The notes below the pieces were generated by a model that did not search any database, was not told where the DNA came from, and saw only the letters and a list, made by a program, of their open reading frames with translations. From Platanthera guangdongensis (Eukaryota > Streptophyta > Magnoliopsida > Asparagales > Orchidaceae), in assembly GCA_039583875.1 (NCBI GenBank), contig CM077150.1, forward strand, positions 189,352,375 through 189,416,374: a stretch of DNA of 64,000 nucleotides, read 5' to 3'. This document shows positions 1-11,939 of the stretch, piece after piece. Made by a program: the position numbers and the translations under genes. Within the stretch, counting starts at the first letter, position 1. The number at the start of each line of letters is the position of its first letter.

Positions 1-85
1 TGTTTAACTGTTGTTAGCGAATGATTTGAACACTTTTTACCGAAAGAGTGCATACAAATCTTGAAAGTTCATTTTTCTCTTGCAG

Positions 86-207
86 GGTTGTGTCGGTCTC
101 TGTGTATCTTCACCAAGCCGGGAGTTCATCAAAATAAGCCTTTTGATTTGCATCTCCAAGCTTTGGAAGACGGACTCATCCGGCTGGCATGCATGAAATT
201 TACGTGA
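86..207 (+). CDS. Possible terminal exon of a host gene (partial)
   Basis: A pyrimidine-rich stretch ending in TTGCAG at 81-85 looks like a plant 3' splice site. The sequence after it has an open frame from 88 to a TGA at 205-207, giving 39 residues that include KPFDLHLQALEDGLIRLACM. The composition is protein-like and no transposon motif is present. The rest of the gene would lie left of the window. I do not recognise the protein. A second frame is also open to a TGA in the same stretch, so the frame choice is uncertain. It could equally be chance open sequence next to a chance AG. Confidence 0.27.
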
Positions 208-1231
208 ACGCAGGTTGTTTGCCGGAACTCCGATTTTGAACGGAACAGCGATCGCTTGTCGGCTTCATAGCGTAGGGTTCACAATCTGATGTCCCATGCA
301 GCCAAGTATGATAATTTCTTGAGCCATTTGTAGCTGCTATATAATGACAGATTGACCTTTATTTTTCGCTCAATTCAGAGGAATGGATCCACCCTCTTTC
401 TTTTCCCTCTTTTTTTTTGGAAGAATGTGATCTTGTTGTATTTCCCATTTTGGAGGGTGATTTGTTCGCATGAAAATGACTTTGGTGCAAGTCCATGGAA
501 GGGTGTATTATGGTTATAGCATTTTCACCATCTGTTTTGTGCAAGTATTAAATGAACTATAAATTTGATGCCCCTTAATGCTAGTGGATGTTCGATATCT
601 TTATGTTAATTATTAAAAAAATATTTTTATTTACCTATTTTATCTCAATTTATGTTTACAGAATTTATTTTATTTTAATATTTTTTTTAATAAAAAATTT
701 AAGTATTGCACAAGTATTTGTGAATGTATTGTCCACGCATAAGCTAAAATAAAGTATGAAAGCATAAAAATCGGAAATAAATTTCGAATGTTAAAACATA
801 AATAAAATGAAAAAAAAAGTAAATAATGGAGGTGAGAAAATAATGATAAATTATAGATAACTTATGTGATAATTAAAATTGTTTTTTTTTCAAAACATAT
901 ATATTTGTGAAAAATCCTGGGCATGTAGATGAAGTTCCTAATGTGAGATTGTCCTGTCATGAATGATAGTTCGTAACACCTTGTTCATCATGGCTGAAAA
1001 CACCATAAAGAGGAGGGAAAAAGGATGCTAATAAAATAAATGTTTTATATTATTAAATATAATAAAATGTTGTTAAAATATTATAAATTTAATGAAACTA
1101 CTATATTAAAAGTTTGAAAGGTAATAGCAACAATTGTATAAGAGCATCTCCAATAAGTATCTCTATATTTAAAGATTTTCATTGTACCATATTTTTTAAA
1201 TATGGAGAGCATGATTAAAACAATTCTAACC
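208..1231. other. AT-rich flank, possible 3' UTR then intergenic
   Basis: About 1 kb of AT-rich sequence with A/T homopolymers and no coding signal. The first part could be the 3' UTR of the putative exon. I see no transposon ends or RNA gene before the LTR-like sequence that begins near 1232. Confidence 0.45.
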
Positions 1232-2187
1232 TGGAACTCTACTTGACGATGTCGCGCATCGTCAAGTACGGAGGCTCCAGGAACAGAACACCCGGAGGCT
1301 CCTGAGAGTGAGACTAACTTCCCAAATGAGGGAACTAAAGGTCTGTGTTGCACTTGCATGAATCATGACATAACATATCGCTACACACATACTTGCATAT
1401 AACCTGACATCCCATCATATAAACTAGTATGTGATAGTTTATAAGGTGGGAGCCTTGCAAAAGACCCTTAACTTATAAGTTTGTATGAACATTCATATAA
1501 GTGAAGGTTACTTATTCCATAGTTTACTTTACATGTACTTACTGCTTTACTTCTTTACAATACTGCTTCCTTGTTATAGTTCTTTGTACATACACCTGCT
1601 ATGATAGTTGACATGTGCTTGTTCCACTTTGCTTTGTTGTCCTCCGCTTTCATCCTCCCCACACGGTGCTTAGGAGTCGCGAGGGCGAGACGAGGACGAT
1701 AGTGGCTTAGTCTTTTGACTAACGGTCGGTGGACCACATCATTTTAGGAATTCGAGGTGATGCACCGGTCGCAGGAGGAAGGCATGACTTGAGGAGCAGT
1801 TGCTGCGCAAAACCGCTACTACATGACGACATGTCGAGAATGGATTTCAGTTTGCTTCCGCTTAGATGTTGTGAGTTGTGAGAGAGAGATCATTTGTATT
1901 AGGCATGTACCAGGCTTAAGCCCACTTCTTTTCCACTCTCTTTCATACTTTGTACTCATTGTGGACTATTGCTTTTATATATTGAGCTGTGATTTGTGGA
2001 CTTGATTATACTTGTCTTGTATTACTTACTTCTCTTCTGTTGATACACTGTAATGTGATCATTTTAGCCGGCAGGATCGGCACCGTGCGGTGACGTCTAA
2101 CTTGGTAGTTGGAGTCACCGTAAGGCGACGGTTCTAGGCGTAAGACCCGGTAGCGTGAAAAATAAAATTTAAAAATAGGGTCTTACA
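1232..2187 (+). repeat. Gypsy-type LTR fragment L1 (3' part)
   Basis: From about 1290 this matches 3500-4458 (L2) along its length, and it ends in GGGTCTTACA, followed three bases later by a primer-binding site. It is therefore the 3' part of a plus-strand 5' LTR. The left edge is truncated. The reverse complement also resembles 18425-19400 and, more distantly, 8112-9100, so these LTRs belong to sister families with terminal inverted ends of the type TGTAAGACCC/GGGTCTTACA, as in plant chromovirus-like gypsy elements. Confidence 0.7.
1241..1267. repeat. Perfect 11-bp-arm hairpin at the L1 left edge
   Basis: ACTTGACGATG and its exact reverse complement CATCGTCAAGT are separated by TCGCG. The hairpin sits where L1 loses similarity to L2, so it may mark the truncation point. 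Confidence 0.6.
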
Positions 2188-2190
2188 AAC

Positions 2191-2249
2191 TTGTATCAGA
2201 GGGAGGTTTCGATTCTCCGACCCGTGGGTTATGAGCCCACCACACTTCC
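2191..2249 (+). promoter_or_regulatory. Extended primer-binding site of L1 (antisense initiator tRNA-Met, about 59 nt)
   Basis: Directly after the LTR end, TTGTATCAGAGG matches the complement of the initiator tRNA-Met 3' end with one change. The match continues well beyond a normal 12-18 nt site. On the minus strand it reads a T-arm, CCCAC of the anticodon stem, the loop CTCATAA (the usual C before CAT is T here) and GTGGTGGG. It fades after about 59 nt. Confidence 0.75.
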
Positions 2250-2798
2250 AAAATTATTATTTTTGGCTGGTAGACCTTTCTTGTCACTTTTAACATCTGG
2301 TAATTTTTCCATAATTTTTTGATGATTAATTCTAATATTTCCTGCTTCACCCTATTCTTGTGGATGATTAATCAATAGTTTGTTTGGAGGTCAAAAACTT
2401 TTTGAAAAATAATGAATTTTTGTATTTACTGTTATTTTGATGATATAAACTTGTCATAATTTTGTTAAGACCATATCATGTCAGAAAAGTGTACCTGATG
2501 TTCAAAACACAGTTGGCCTGATTTTACAGAAAATATAATAAATATCAAATAAATTAGGAAAATTACAATCTTCTGGATTTATTCATTAAGTATCATGATA
2601 GACCCCCAATAATAATCTTAGGTCATTTGGATGAATATTTGGAGGGGTCACTATTCATGCACACCATATAATCCATTAGGTCTATACATAATAAAACTGT
2701 AGAATTAAGGAATCAGGTGAACCTCGATATGGGATAAAGGGGAAGTTGGTGCACCTAGTCTGGGTGAAAATGAATAAGGTCACCAATGGAAGGTAGGT
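2250..2798. other. Leader remnant between L1 and L2
   Basis: AT-rich internal sequence following the L1 primer-binding site. No coding frame or other feature is visible. The corresponding stretch after L2 is only about 80 bases (4535-4612), so internal regions were deleted to different extents. Confidence 0.5.
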
Positions 2799-4458
2799 TG
2801 TGAGAGCCTGGTTGACTAGGGAAAAGGTTGTGCTCGAGCTCGACGGTGGATCGTCTTTCCCTAGAGAAAGAGGCTAAATATACTTAGGGTAGTTCAAGTG
2901 TAATGCTAAGAGTTGGGACATGGGTAGATACTAACAATAGTAAGTACCTTGTGAAAGAGAGCTTTGAGTTTTAGCCCATCGTAGTTCCTAGTGCCCTCGA
3001 GAGCCCTTCACAGGGAATGCCTTGGGCAGTCCAAGGTTAACCTTAAACCATGAGGCTAAAGTGTCAAGAGCAATTAGTAAATAATAGGGATTCACTTTCA
3101 CTCACCCCGGTGACTCGGGAGGTTTGTTTGTTTAGACATACGAGTGGTAGGCTCGATGGTTGTGGAAATTGGCAAGTTAGCCCGGTGAGCCGAATGCTTG
3201 GAAGGTAGTTGTAATGGACAAGTTAGTCCGGGGAGCCGATGGCTCAGAAATTCATGGTTGCATGTGCATAAAGTGGTGGGTCTTCGGTATTAGATGACCG
3301 ATCGCATCGACGTCGATACATTGACTCGGCAAGTGTGGTTCTCACTTAGCCAAGGAAAAGACAGGTGGTTTAGCCAACAGTGTACGCATGAGCTCCATAG
3401 TTGTGTTCTTCGCGTTGAGGCGTATATAAGGGCTAGGCCTGGTAGTACGGTTACCCGCCTAGGAGTGGGGTGGCCCGACCCACTGTCTCCGTTGGCCACT
3501 ATGGAGGCTCCTGGGAGTGAAGCTAGCTTCCAAAATGGGGGAACTAAAGGTCCGTACGCATAGAGTCGTGTTTGTGTGTTGTACTTGCATGAATCATGGC
3601 ATAACATATCACTACACTCATACCTGCATTAAACTTGACACGTCATCATATAAATTGGTATGCGACTTTTTATACGATGAGAGTTTTGCAAAAGACCCCT
3701 TAACTTATAAGTTTGTTTGAGCATTCTTGTAAGTTAAGGTTACATATTTCATAGCTTACTTTGCTTGTACTTTTATTACTTGTTTCTTAGTTTACTTTTC
3801 ATACACTTACTGCTATACTCTACTTGTTTACATTACTGTTTCCTTATTATAGAACTGCTAGCTTACGTTTTCTTTTATAGTTCTTTTGTACATACACCTG
3901 CTAGGGTAGTTGTCACCTACTTGTTCCACTCTGCTTTATTGTCCTCTGCTTTCATCCTCCCCGCACGGTGCCTACGAGTCACGGGGGTGAGGCGAGGACG
4001 ATAGTGGCTTAGTATTTTGACTAACGGTCGGTGGACCACATCATTTTAGGAATTCGAGGTGATGCACAAGTCGTAGGAGGAAGGCATGACTTGAGGAGCA
4101 GTTGTTGCGCACTACGACTACTACGCGACGACAGGTCGAGGATAAATTTTAGTTTGCTTCCATTTAGATGTTGTGAGTTGTGATAGTGAGATCATTTGTA
4201 TTACACATGTACCGGGCTTGAGCCCATTTCTTTTTTACTCTCTTTCATACTTTGTACACATTGTGGACTATATCTATTTTATATAATGTAGTGATTTTGT
4301 GGACTTAAATTGTCTGTACTTCTACTTCTTCGATGATCGTCAATGCCGGCAGAATCGACGTTTTGTGATGGCGACCCTCCCGAGTGTCGGTGTCACCATA
4401 AAATGGCGGTTTTGGGCGTAAGACCCGGTAGCGTAGTAAAAAAACATGGGGTCTTACA
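2799..4458 (+). repeat. Gypsy-type LTR L2, apparently complete (1,660 bp)
   Basis: It starts TGTGAGAGCC and ends GGGTCTTACA, which are near inverted repeats of each other, and it is followed by a primer-binding site at 4462. The start also appears at 4613 in L3, which supports the boundary. The reverse complement is related to 18425-20100. A TATA-like TATATAAG lies at 3423. The left boundary is inferred from the shared start and end symmetry. Confidence 0.62.
3423..3430 (+). promoter_or_regulatory. TATA box of LTR L2
   Basis: TATATAAG followed by GGCTAGGCC. The same sequence and context recur at 5230-5237 in L3. The position inside an LTR fits a U3/R promoter. Confidence 0.5.
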
Positions 4459-4461
4459 AAC

Positions 4462-4534
4462 TGGTATTAGAGGGAGGTTTTGATCCTCCAACCTGTGGGT
4501 TATGGGCCCACCATGCTTCCGCTGCGTGACTGAT
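4462..4534 (+). promoter_or_regulatory. Full-length antisense initiator tRNA-Met at the L2 primer-binding site
   Basis: Beginning three bases after the LTR end, the plus strand is complementary to essentially a whole plant initiator tRNA-Met (73 nt). On the minus strand it reads ATCAG at the 5' end, then CGCAGCGGAAGC (D arm), TGGGCCCATAACCCA (anticodon arm with CAT), a T-arm with GGAGG paired to CCTCC, and TACCA at the 3' end. A normal retroelement site covers only the last 12-18 nt. It is unlikely to be a functional tRNA gene, because the acceptor stem has mismatches and it sits exactly at an LTR end. Confidence 0.8.
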
Positions 4535-4612
4535 AAAAAAAGAAAAAAAGAAAAAAAGAAAAAAAAGGAAAAAACTATTGGGAAGGTAATAAGACACCAA
4601 CAGGTGGCAGGT

Positions 4613-5273
4613 TGTGAGAGCCTGGTGGGTGAAGGGCAAGGTTGTGCTCAGAATCGACGGTGGATCGTCTTTCCCTCGAGGAAGAGGCTAAATAAACTTA
4701 GGGTAGTTCAAGTGTAATGCTAAGAGACGGGACATGGGTAGATGCCAACAATAATAAGTGCCTTGAGAAAGGGAGCTTTGGGCTTCAACCCATCGTAATT
4801 TCTATTGCCCTCGAGAGCCCTTCACAGGGAATGCCATGGACAGTCCAAGGTTAACGTAAACCGTAAGAATAAATAGTAAATAGCAATTAGTAAATAATAG
4901 GGCTTCACTTTCACTCACCCCAGTGACTCGGGAGGTTAGTTTGGTTTAGGCATCCGATCGATAGGCTCGGTGGTTGTAGAAATGGGCACGTTAGCCCGGT
5001 GAGCTGAAGGCTCAGAAGGTAGTTGTAACAGATAGGTTAGTCTGGAGAGCCGATCGCTCAGAAACTCATAATTGCATCTGCATAAAGGTGGTGGGTCTTC
5101 GGTATTAGGCGGTTGTTCGCACCGACGTTGATACGTTGACTCGGCGGGTGTGGTTTACACTTAGCTAAGGAAAAGACTGGCGGTGGGTCAGCATAATATG
5201 TGGAGACCCTGGTGTGTCCTTCAGGTGCGTATATAAGGGATAGGCCTGGTAGTGTGGATACCCGCCTAGGAGT
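4613..5273 (+). repeat. Truncated gypsy-type LTR L3 (5' part)
   Basis: It starts TGTGAGAGCC like L2 and matches 2799-3470, including the TATA box at 5230-5237. It stops at CTAGGAGT, where an LTR of family G1 begins (TGTAAGG at 5274) in the opposite orientation. Confidence 0.62.
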
Positions 5274-8111
5274 TGTAAGGCCCCCCTCCTGGAACACAAA
5301 ACACAGCACGAGGGGAGTCTTATGCCCAGAACAGCCACCTTGCAGTAGCGATAGCACATGGGCTAACCTGTACAACAAGACGCCTATCCTGCAGGCTATA
5401 ACCAATATCAACCAATGCCAACCCAATCAAGAATATAAAACAGAAGTCAATCCACACATAAGTAAAATAGTGCAAAAGTACATAAAGAAAAAGAAGCTAT
5501 AACAAGCTTCTAAAATATCAGAGTACGAGTAAAACTTGCCCAAAGGGCTACATCAAGAGTCTCTCAAACTCACTTCGGTGACTGACGGTAGCGACAACAC
5601 CGTCCCTTCAGGCCCTGTAGTCCTGGCCTGACTGTCCTGCTGCAAAATCTGTGGCTGCTCTGACAGCGGGATTTCCTCCTAAAAGCAAGACGTAGCAGCA
5701 GTTAGTCATAAAGACTAAGTGACTATCACATCCGCTCCCTCGATGACTCCTCGACATGGGGCAGAGAAAGGAACAAGGGTACAATATATATAAGTAGAAT
5801 AGAAGTACAAACATGTGATATAAAGTGAACAATATCAATGTATATAAGCATCACAATAAATGAGTAAACCATCTACTCTATCAGTTCTAACATCTGCAAC
5901 AGTATAAAAATATAAAGGTACAACAGAAAGTAACTCAACTTATATAAATGCCCATACAAACATATAAGTTGAGGATCGACTCAACAGTATAGTAACTCAT
6001 CGTATAAGAGTCTCTATACAAACTTATACGATAAAGATCTTGTGTATGCAACGTAATGTAATGATATGAATGCAATGCAATGACTCATCCATCATCACGC
6101 GCATGCAATTGCTATGTCGACACAGACTTGTAGTTCCTACTTTTCGAGCAGGTAGCTAACCTCTCAGGCGTCAACCGTCGTGGCCAGGCGGTGAGAGTGG
6201 AGCAAGCTTCTACATTACTAGGCATGCATCCATACTACCAAGCCTAGGACTCCGTACGCCTCAATGCTAAGAACACAACAACGAAGCTCCCATGCGTACT
6301 ACAGCTTAGTGGGAGTCTCAGGTAGATGTGCACCGAGAACCAAGCCCCGAACTGGCCCATGTTGTGACCCAGAAGGAGCCTCGGAAAAAGCACGAGGACC
6401 AAGCCCAACCGTCCACTTGACAGGGAAGGAGCCCCGGGAATGAGCACCGAGGACCAAGCCCAACCGCCCAAAGTCTATCTGTAAACTCCCGTCGGTGTGA
6501 TGACTGGCGAGCCCGTAGACCTGCCACACTATCCTTAACCCAGGATTACATCACCGCGTGTCGACTCACATTGCAGTCAATTTCACATCATCGTGGCACG
6601 GAAGGAGCCTCGGGAATGAACACCGAGGACCAAGACCAACCGTCCACTTACGTATCTTCTCAACATTACCAAACCAGTGCGGTCAAAACCCCCGCGCTTA
6701 CACCCTTTCACAACCCCGTTCCCCAAGGTACTTATGGATTCATTATCAGTGTAAGGCTATTTCTCACATTCATCATCTAAGACCACGACCATTTGTTCGT
6801 AACAGTCATTACCAATTATATACAACATGTTCAAGCCAAGCTCATCATTATTCAACACATTACCACTGTCAAGTTCGTTCTTAATATTTCACATATTTAA
6901 ATCTTTCTCTAACCTCCACCAAATCACCTCGGTTGAGTGCACCTTACTACACCAATTGTTCATTAAGGGTCTAACCAACAAATGTCATTAACATATTTCA
7001 CCCCAATCATTTATAGTCTAAATTCTGCAAACATTAACGTTATTGTACTATAATCTCTCTACCAATACAAAACAAACACAAGAATTACATGTGTAGGAAA
7101 TGATTACTGTACAACAACCTCAAACGGGGATTCCTGAGGCTACAGGAATCCCGTGAAGGCATTTAACCGCTCGTTGGAAAGGTATTTCCAAGGGCTGTGA
7201 CTTTCGTATTTAGTCGAAAGCCCAGATCTGGACGCATCGTGACTAAAAATGGCCTCGAAGGCTGCTGCGTGCAGAAAACATATTTCTGCGCGCATCTTAA
7301 AGCTGATCGGACGACATCGGTTTGTCTTCTTCCTTCAACCAAACTTTTTAAATAACATCCAGGATTTCTCCTCCCTTATTCACCCTCATAAGGCCACTTC
7401 TCTTCACGAAACCAGTCCACAAACTGCATTCAAAGTGAGGGAAAGGTTGAAGACTCTAATTCCTAGGACGCAAGTCCTAGCATGGCCTTTTCCTAGAAAC
7501 CTTCTTCTCACAAATCAAGACCCTTTTGAGTCGATATCTCTCATAGAAATAACTAAAAATCTAGCACCAAGGGAGAGGGTAGGAAGCTCACCTCATTTCT
7601 GGCGTTTCCACCATTTACAGCCATGGATCTTGTCACCCTTCTTGGCGGCATATTCTTCCCGCTGGTTGGTGTTCGTCCTTCATAGGAAGAAAATCGGCTC
7701 CAGCGCCTTCTTCCTCTCCATAAATTTCTTACAGGGACGGTTTAAAAGGAAGACTAGAAACGGCTAGGGTTTTCTCCCCTATTCATGTCATAAGTTGGGT
7801 AACTTCATAGCCACGTATCGGCCTGTCATTGGACCGCCAATCAACTCAGTAAATGAGTCCCATCGAAACGATGCGGCCAGAAAATTCGCCAAAACCCGAA
7901 ATTGAAATACACGGGTAGGGACACGCCCGTGTCACTACCCGTGTCCTGCTCGGGAGGAATACGGTCGACGATTCGTTGAGAAGATCTCAACGAATCGTCG
8001 AGCTACACACGGGTAGGGACATGCTCGTGTCTCTACCTGTGTCCTACTCGGGAGGAACGCGACCGACGGTGTTAGTCGAGCTCTGCTCGATGAATACACA
8101 AACACATGGGT
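5274..8111 (-). repeat. G1-family LTR copy A (truncated)
   Basis: It begins TGTAAGGCCC and matches 8112 to about 10860 collinearly with high similarity, including the sub-repeats at 6371-6650 and the GACACG/CGTGTC tandem block from 7909. It breaks inside that block at the exact point where the complete copy B begins. Open frames inside it are shared with copy B and have no recognisable domain. Confidence 0.7.
6371..6650. repeat. Short sub-repeats inside LTR A (about 48 bp, three copies)
   Basis: Units starting at 6371, 6423 and 6600 share GAAGGAGCC and ACCGAGGACCAAGCCCAACC with small changes. The same arrangement occurs in LTR B around 9211-9490. They account for the overlapping ORFs in this stretch. 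Confidence 0.65.
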
Positions 8112-11100
8112 TGTAAGACCCCCCCTCCCGGAACACAAAACATGGCACGAGGGTAGTCTTATGCCCAAAACAGCCGCCTTGCGGTGGCACCAATGCACGT
8201 GTTGGTCTGCACCTCAAGCCGCCTATTCTGCCGGCCATAAACAATATCATCCAATGCCAACCCAACCAATAACATGAATATAAAACAGAAGTCAATCCAC
8301 ACATAAGTAAAATAGTCCAAAAGTACATCAAGAAAAAAGAAGCTACAACAAGCTTCTAAAATATCAGAGTACGGTACAACTTGCCCAAAGGGCTATATCA
8401 AGAGTCTCTCAAACTCACTTCGGTGACTGACAGTAGCGACAACACCATCCCTTCAGGCCCTGTCGTCCCGGCCTGACTGTCCTGCTGCAAAATCTGCGGA
8501 TGCTCTGACTACGGGGTTTCCTCCTAAAAGGAAGACGTAGCAACCATTAGTCATAAAGACTAAGTGACTATCACATCCGCTCTCCTAGCAACTCCTCGGC
8601 ACCGGGTGGAGAAAGGAACAAGGGTACAATATATATAAGTAGAACAGAAGTACTAACAGGTGGTATAGAGTAAACAAGATCAATGTATATAAGCAGCACA
8701 ATAAATGAGTAAACCATCGACTCTAGCAGTTCTACCATATACAACAGTATAAAAATATAGAGGTACAACAGAAAGTAACTCAACTTATATGAATTCCCAT
8801 ACAGACATATAAGTTGAGGATCGGCTCAACAGTATAGTAACTCATCATATAAGAGTGCCCATACAAACTTATACGATAAGGATCTTGTGTATGTAATGTA
8901 ATAATATGAATGCAATGCAATGACTCCCCCATGATCACGCACAAGCAATTTCCATGTCAACACAGACTTATAGTTCCCACTTTTCGAGCAGGGAGCTAAC
9001 CTCTCAGGCGTCAACCGTCGTGTCCAGGCGGTGACAGTGGAGCGAGCTTCTCCACTACTAGGCGGGCATCCACACTACCAAGCCTAGGCCTCCGTACGCC
9101 TCAATACTAAGAACACAACAGCGGAGCTCCCATACATACTATAGCTTAGCGGGAGTCTCAGGTAGATGTGCACCGAGAACCAAGCCCCGAACTAGCCCTT
9201 GTTGTGACCCGGAAGGAGCCTCGGAAAAAGCATGAGGACCAAGCCCAACCATCCACTTGGTACGGAAGGAGCCCCGGGAATGAGCACCGAGGACCAAGCC
9301 CAACTTCCCAAAGTCTATATATCAACTCCCGTCGGTGTGACGACTGGCGAGCCCGTAGACCTGCCACACTATCCTTAACCCAGGATTACGACACCGCATG
9401 TCGACTCACACCGCATGCAATTTCACATCATCGTGGCATGGAAGGAGCCTCGGGAATGAACACCGAGGACCAAGCCCAACCGTCCACTTACGTCTCTTCT
9501 CAACATTACCAAACTGGTGCGGTCAAAACCCCCGCACTTACACCCTTTCACAACCCCGTGCCCCAAGGTACTTATGGGTTCATTATCAGTGTAAAGCTAT
9601 TTCACACATTCATCATCCAAGACCACGACCATTTGTTCGTAACAGTCATTACCACTTATATACAGCATGTTCAAGCCAAGCTCATCATTATTCAACACAT
9701 TACCACTATCAAGTACGTTCTCAATATTTCACATATTTAAATCTTTCTCTAACCTCCACCAAATCACCTCGGTTGAGTGCACCTTACTACACCATTTGTT
9801 CATTAAGGGTCTAACCAATAAATGTCATTAACATATTTCACCCCAATCATTTGTAGTCTAAATTACACAAACATTAACGTTACTGAACTTTGATCACTCT
9901 ACCAATACAAAACAAACACAAGAATTACATGTGTAGGAGTGATTACTATACAACAACTTCAAACGGGGATTCCCGAGGCTACAAGAATCCGATAAAGGCA
10001 TTTAACCCCTCATTTGAAAGATATTTCCAAGGGCTGTGACTTTCGTGTTTAGTCGAAAGCCCAGATATGGCCGCATTGTGACTGAAAACAGCCTCAAAGG
10101 CTGCTGCGCGCAGAAAATAGATCTCTGTGCGCATCTTAAAGCAGATCGGACGACATCGGTTCGTCTTAGTGCTTCAACCAAACTTTTTAAATAACATCCA
10201 GGATTTCTCCTCCCTTATTCACCCTCATAAGGCCACTTCTCTTCACGAAATCAGTCCACAAACTGCACTCAAAGTGAGGGAAAGGTTGAAGACTCTAATT
10301 CCTAGGACACAAGTCCTAGCATGGCCTTTTCCTAGAAACCTTCTTCTCACAAATCAAGACCCTTTTGAGTCGATGTCTCTCCTAGAAATAACTAAAGATT
10401 TAGCACCAAGGGAGAGGGTAGGAAGCTCACCTAGTTTTCGGCATTTCCGGCGTTTCCTGCCGTGGATCTTGTCACCCTTCTTGGCGACATCTTCTTCTCC
10501 TCGGTCGCTGTTAGTTCTTCACAGGAAGAAGATCGCCTCCAGCACCTTGTTACTCTCCAGTAATTTCCTACAACACGACTTGGAAGGAAGACTAGAAATG
10601 GCTAGGGTTTTCTCCCCTTTTCATGTGAGAAGTTGGGTAACTGCATAGACACGTGTCGGTCTGTCATTGGACTGCCAATAACCTCATTAAATGAGTCCCT
10701 TTGAAATGACGTGGCTGAAAAATTCGCCAAGACCAGAAATTTAACTACACGGGTAGGGACACGCTCGTGTCACTACCCGTGTCATGCTCGGGAGGAATGT
10801 GGTCGACGATGTTCGTCGAGCTCCGCTCGATGAATCGTCGAGCTGTTGCATGGACACACATGGGTAGGGACACGCCCGTGTCACTACCCGTGTCCTGCTC
10901 GGGAGGAACACGTTCTCTGGTCGACTATGTTCATCGAGCTCTGCTCGATGAATCCTCGAGCTATTTCTTGGACACACACGGGTAGGGACACGTCTGTGTC
11001 ACTACCCGTGTCCTGCTCGGGAGGAACACATTCTCTGGTTGACGATATTCGTCGAGCTCTGCTCGACGAATCGTCGAGCTCTGCTCGACGAATCGTCGAG

Positions 11101-11900
11101 CTGTTTCTTGGACACATACGGTTAGGGTCACGCCCGTGTCACTACCCGTGTCCTGCTCGGGAGGAACACGTTCTCTGATCGACGATGTTCGTCGAGCTCT
11201 GCTCGACGAATCGTCGAGCTGTTGCTTGGACACACACGAGTAAGGACGCCCGTGTCACTACCCGTGTCCTGCTCGGGTCTGGTCGATGATGTTCGTTGAG
11301 CTCAGCTCGACGAATCGTTGAGCTACGCACATGGGAAGGTATACGCCCGTGTCACTACCCGTGTCTTGCTCTGGAAATATCAAATATTGCGCGCAGTTTC
11401 CAGAGAACCACACGGGTATGGACACGCCCGTGTCACTACCCATGTCCTTCTCTGCAAATCTCACAAAGAAGACACAAAGACACAAGAGTACCACACGGGT
11501 ACGGACATGCCCGTGTCACTACCCGTGTCCTACTCTGTACCAACTTCTCCTCCCTTACTCGAGTGCAAGCCTAACTGCCAGCACTCCCTGATCCCAAGTC
11601 AACTCTCCTGACTTAAAAGTGCACACGAGGGGCCTAGCGCGAATTGGGACATTACACGGGTAGGGACACTCCCGTGTCACTACCTGTGTCCTGCTCGGGA
11701 AACACAACGAGGAATCCGCAATGTTGCCAGAGAGCCACACGGGTATGGACACGCCCGTGTCACTACCCGTGTCCAACTATGGACCTACTTCTCCTCCCTT
11801 ACTCGAGTGAAAGCCTAACAACCAGCACTCCCTGAGCCCAAGTCAACTCTCCCGACTTAAAAGTGCGCACGAGGGGCCTAGCGCGAATTGGGACGTTACA
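8112..11900 (-). repeat. G1 3' LTR (copy B, complete, 3.8 kb)
   Basis: The plus strand reads TGTAAGACCC at 8112 and GGGACGTTACA ending at 11900, giving TG..CA ends. The adjoining sequence from 11901 is the 3' untranslated part of the minus-strand G1 pol, so this is the 3' LTR. It differs from copy A mainly by an expanded block of tandem palindromic units at 10747-11774. The corresponding 5' LTR is not in the window. Confidence 0.75.
10747..11774. repeat. Tandem palindromic array in the G1 LTR
   Basis: Roughly ten degenerate units of about 80-130 bp. Each holds the pair GGGACACGCCCGTGTC and ACTACCCGTGTCC; the first five also carry TCGTCGAGCTCTGCTCGACG-type palindromes. Unit starts include 10747, 10855, 10973, 11110, 11230, 11328, 11409, 11493, 11653 and 11736. 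A shorter version lies at 7909-8111. Motifs of both types recur in LARD and G3, which are different families. Confidence 0.8.
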
Positions 11901-11921
11901 AATCCTATAAACAAAATAAAA

Positions 11922-11939
11922 GATTTCGTCCCCGAAATC
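11922..11939 (-). promoter_or_regulatory. Conserved pre-LTR palindrome of G1 (polypurine-tract region)
   Basis: On the minus strand it reads GATTTCGGGGACGAAATC, with inverted ATTTCG/CGAAAT arms, 22 bases upstream of the 3' LTR. The same motif lies at 35708-35725 before the G2 LTR. Plant chromovirus-like gypsy elements commonly carry a TTTCG-GGGACGAAA-type motif here. Confidence 0.6.

Noticed and set aside
4462..4534. A functional tRNA-Met gene on the minus strand
   Set aside because: The acceptor stem has mismatches and the sequence begins three bases from an LTR end, where a primer-binding site belongs.
6244..6529. Overlapping minus-strand ORFs with similar WAWSSCFF/GLGPRCSF peptides, also at 9158-9367
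   Set aside because: These are products of the about 48-bp sub-repeats inside the LTR read in several frames; no start context or domain.
7249..7767. 172-residue plus-strand ORF, with a 173-residue relative at 10127-10648
   Set aside because: Both lie in the same position of LTR copies A and B, so similarity follows from LTR duplication. No family motif, and the frame is antisense to the element.
10747..11774. CRISPR-like array of repeats and spacers
   Set aside because: Units are tandem and degenerate, the sequence between them is itself repeated, and the context is a plant LTR.
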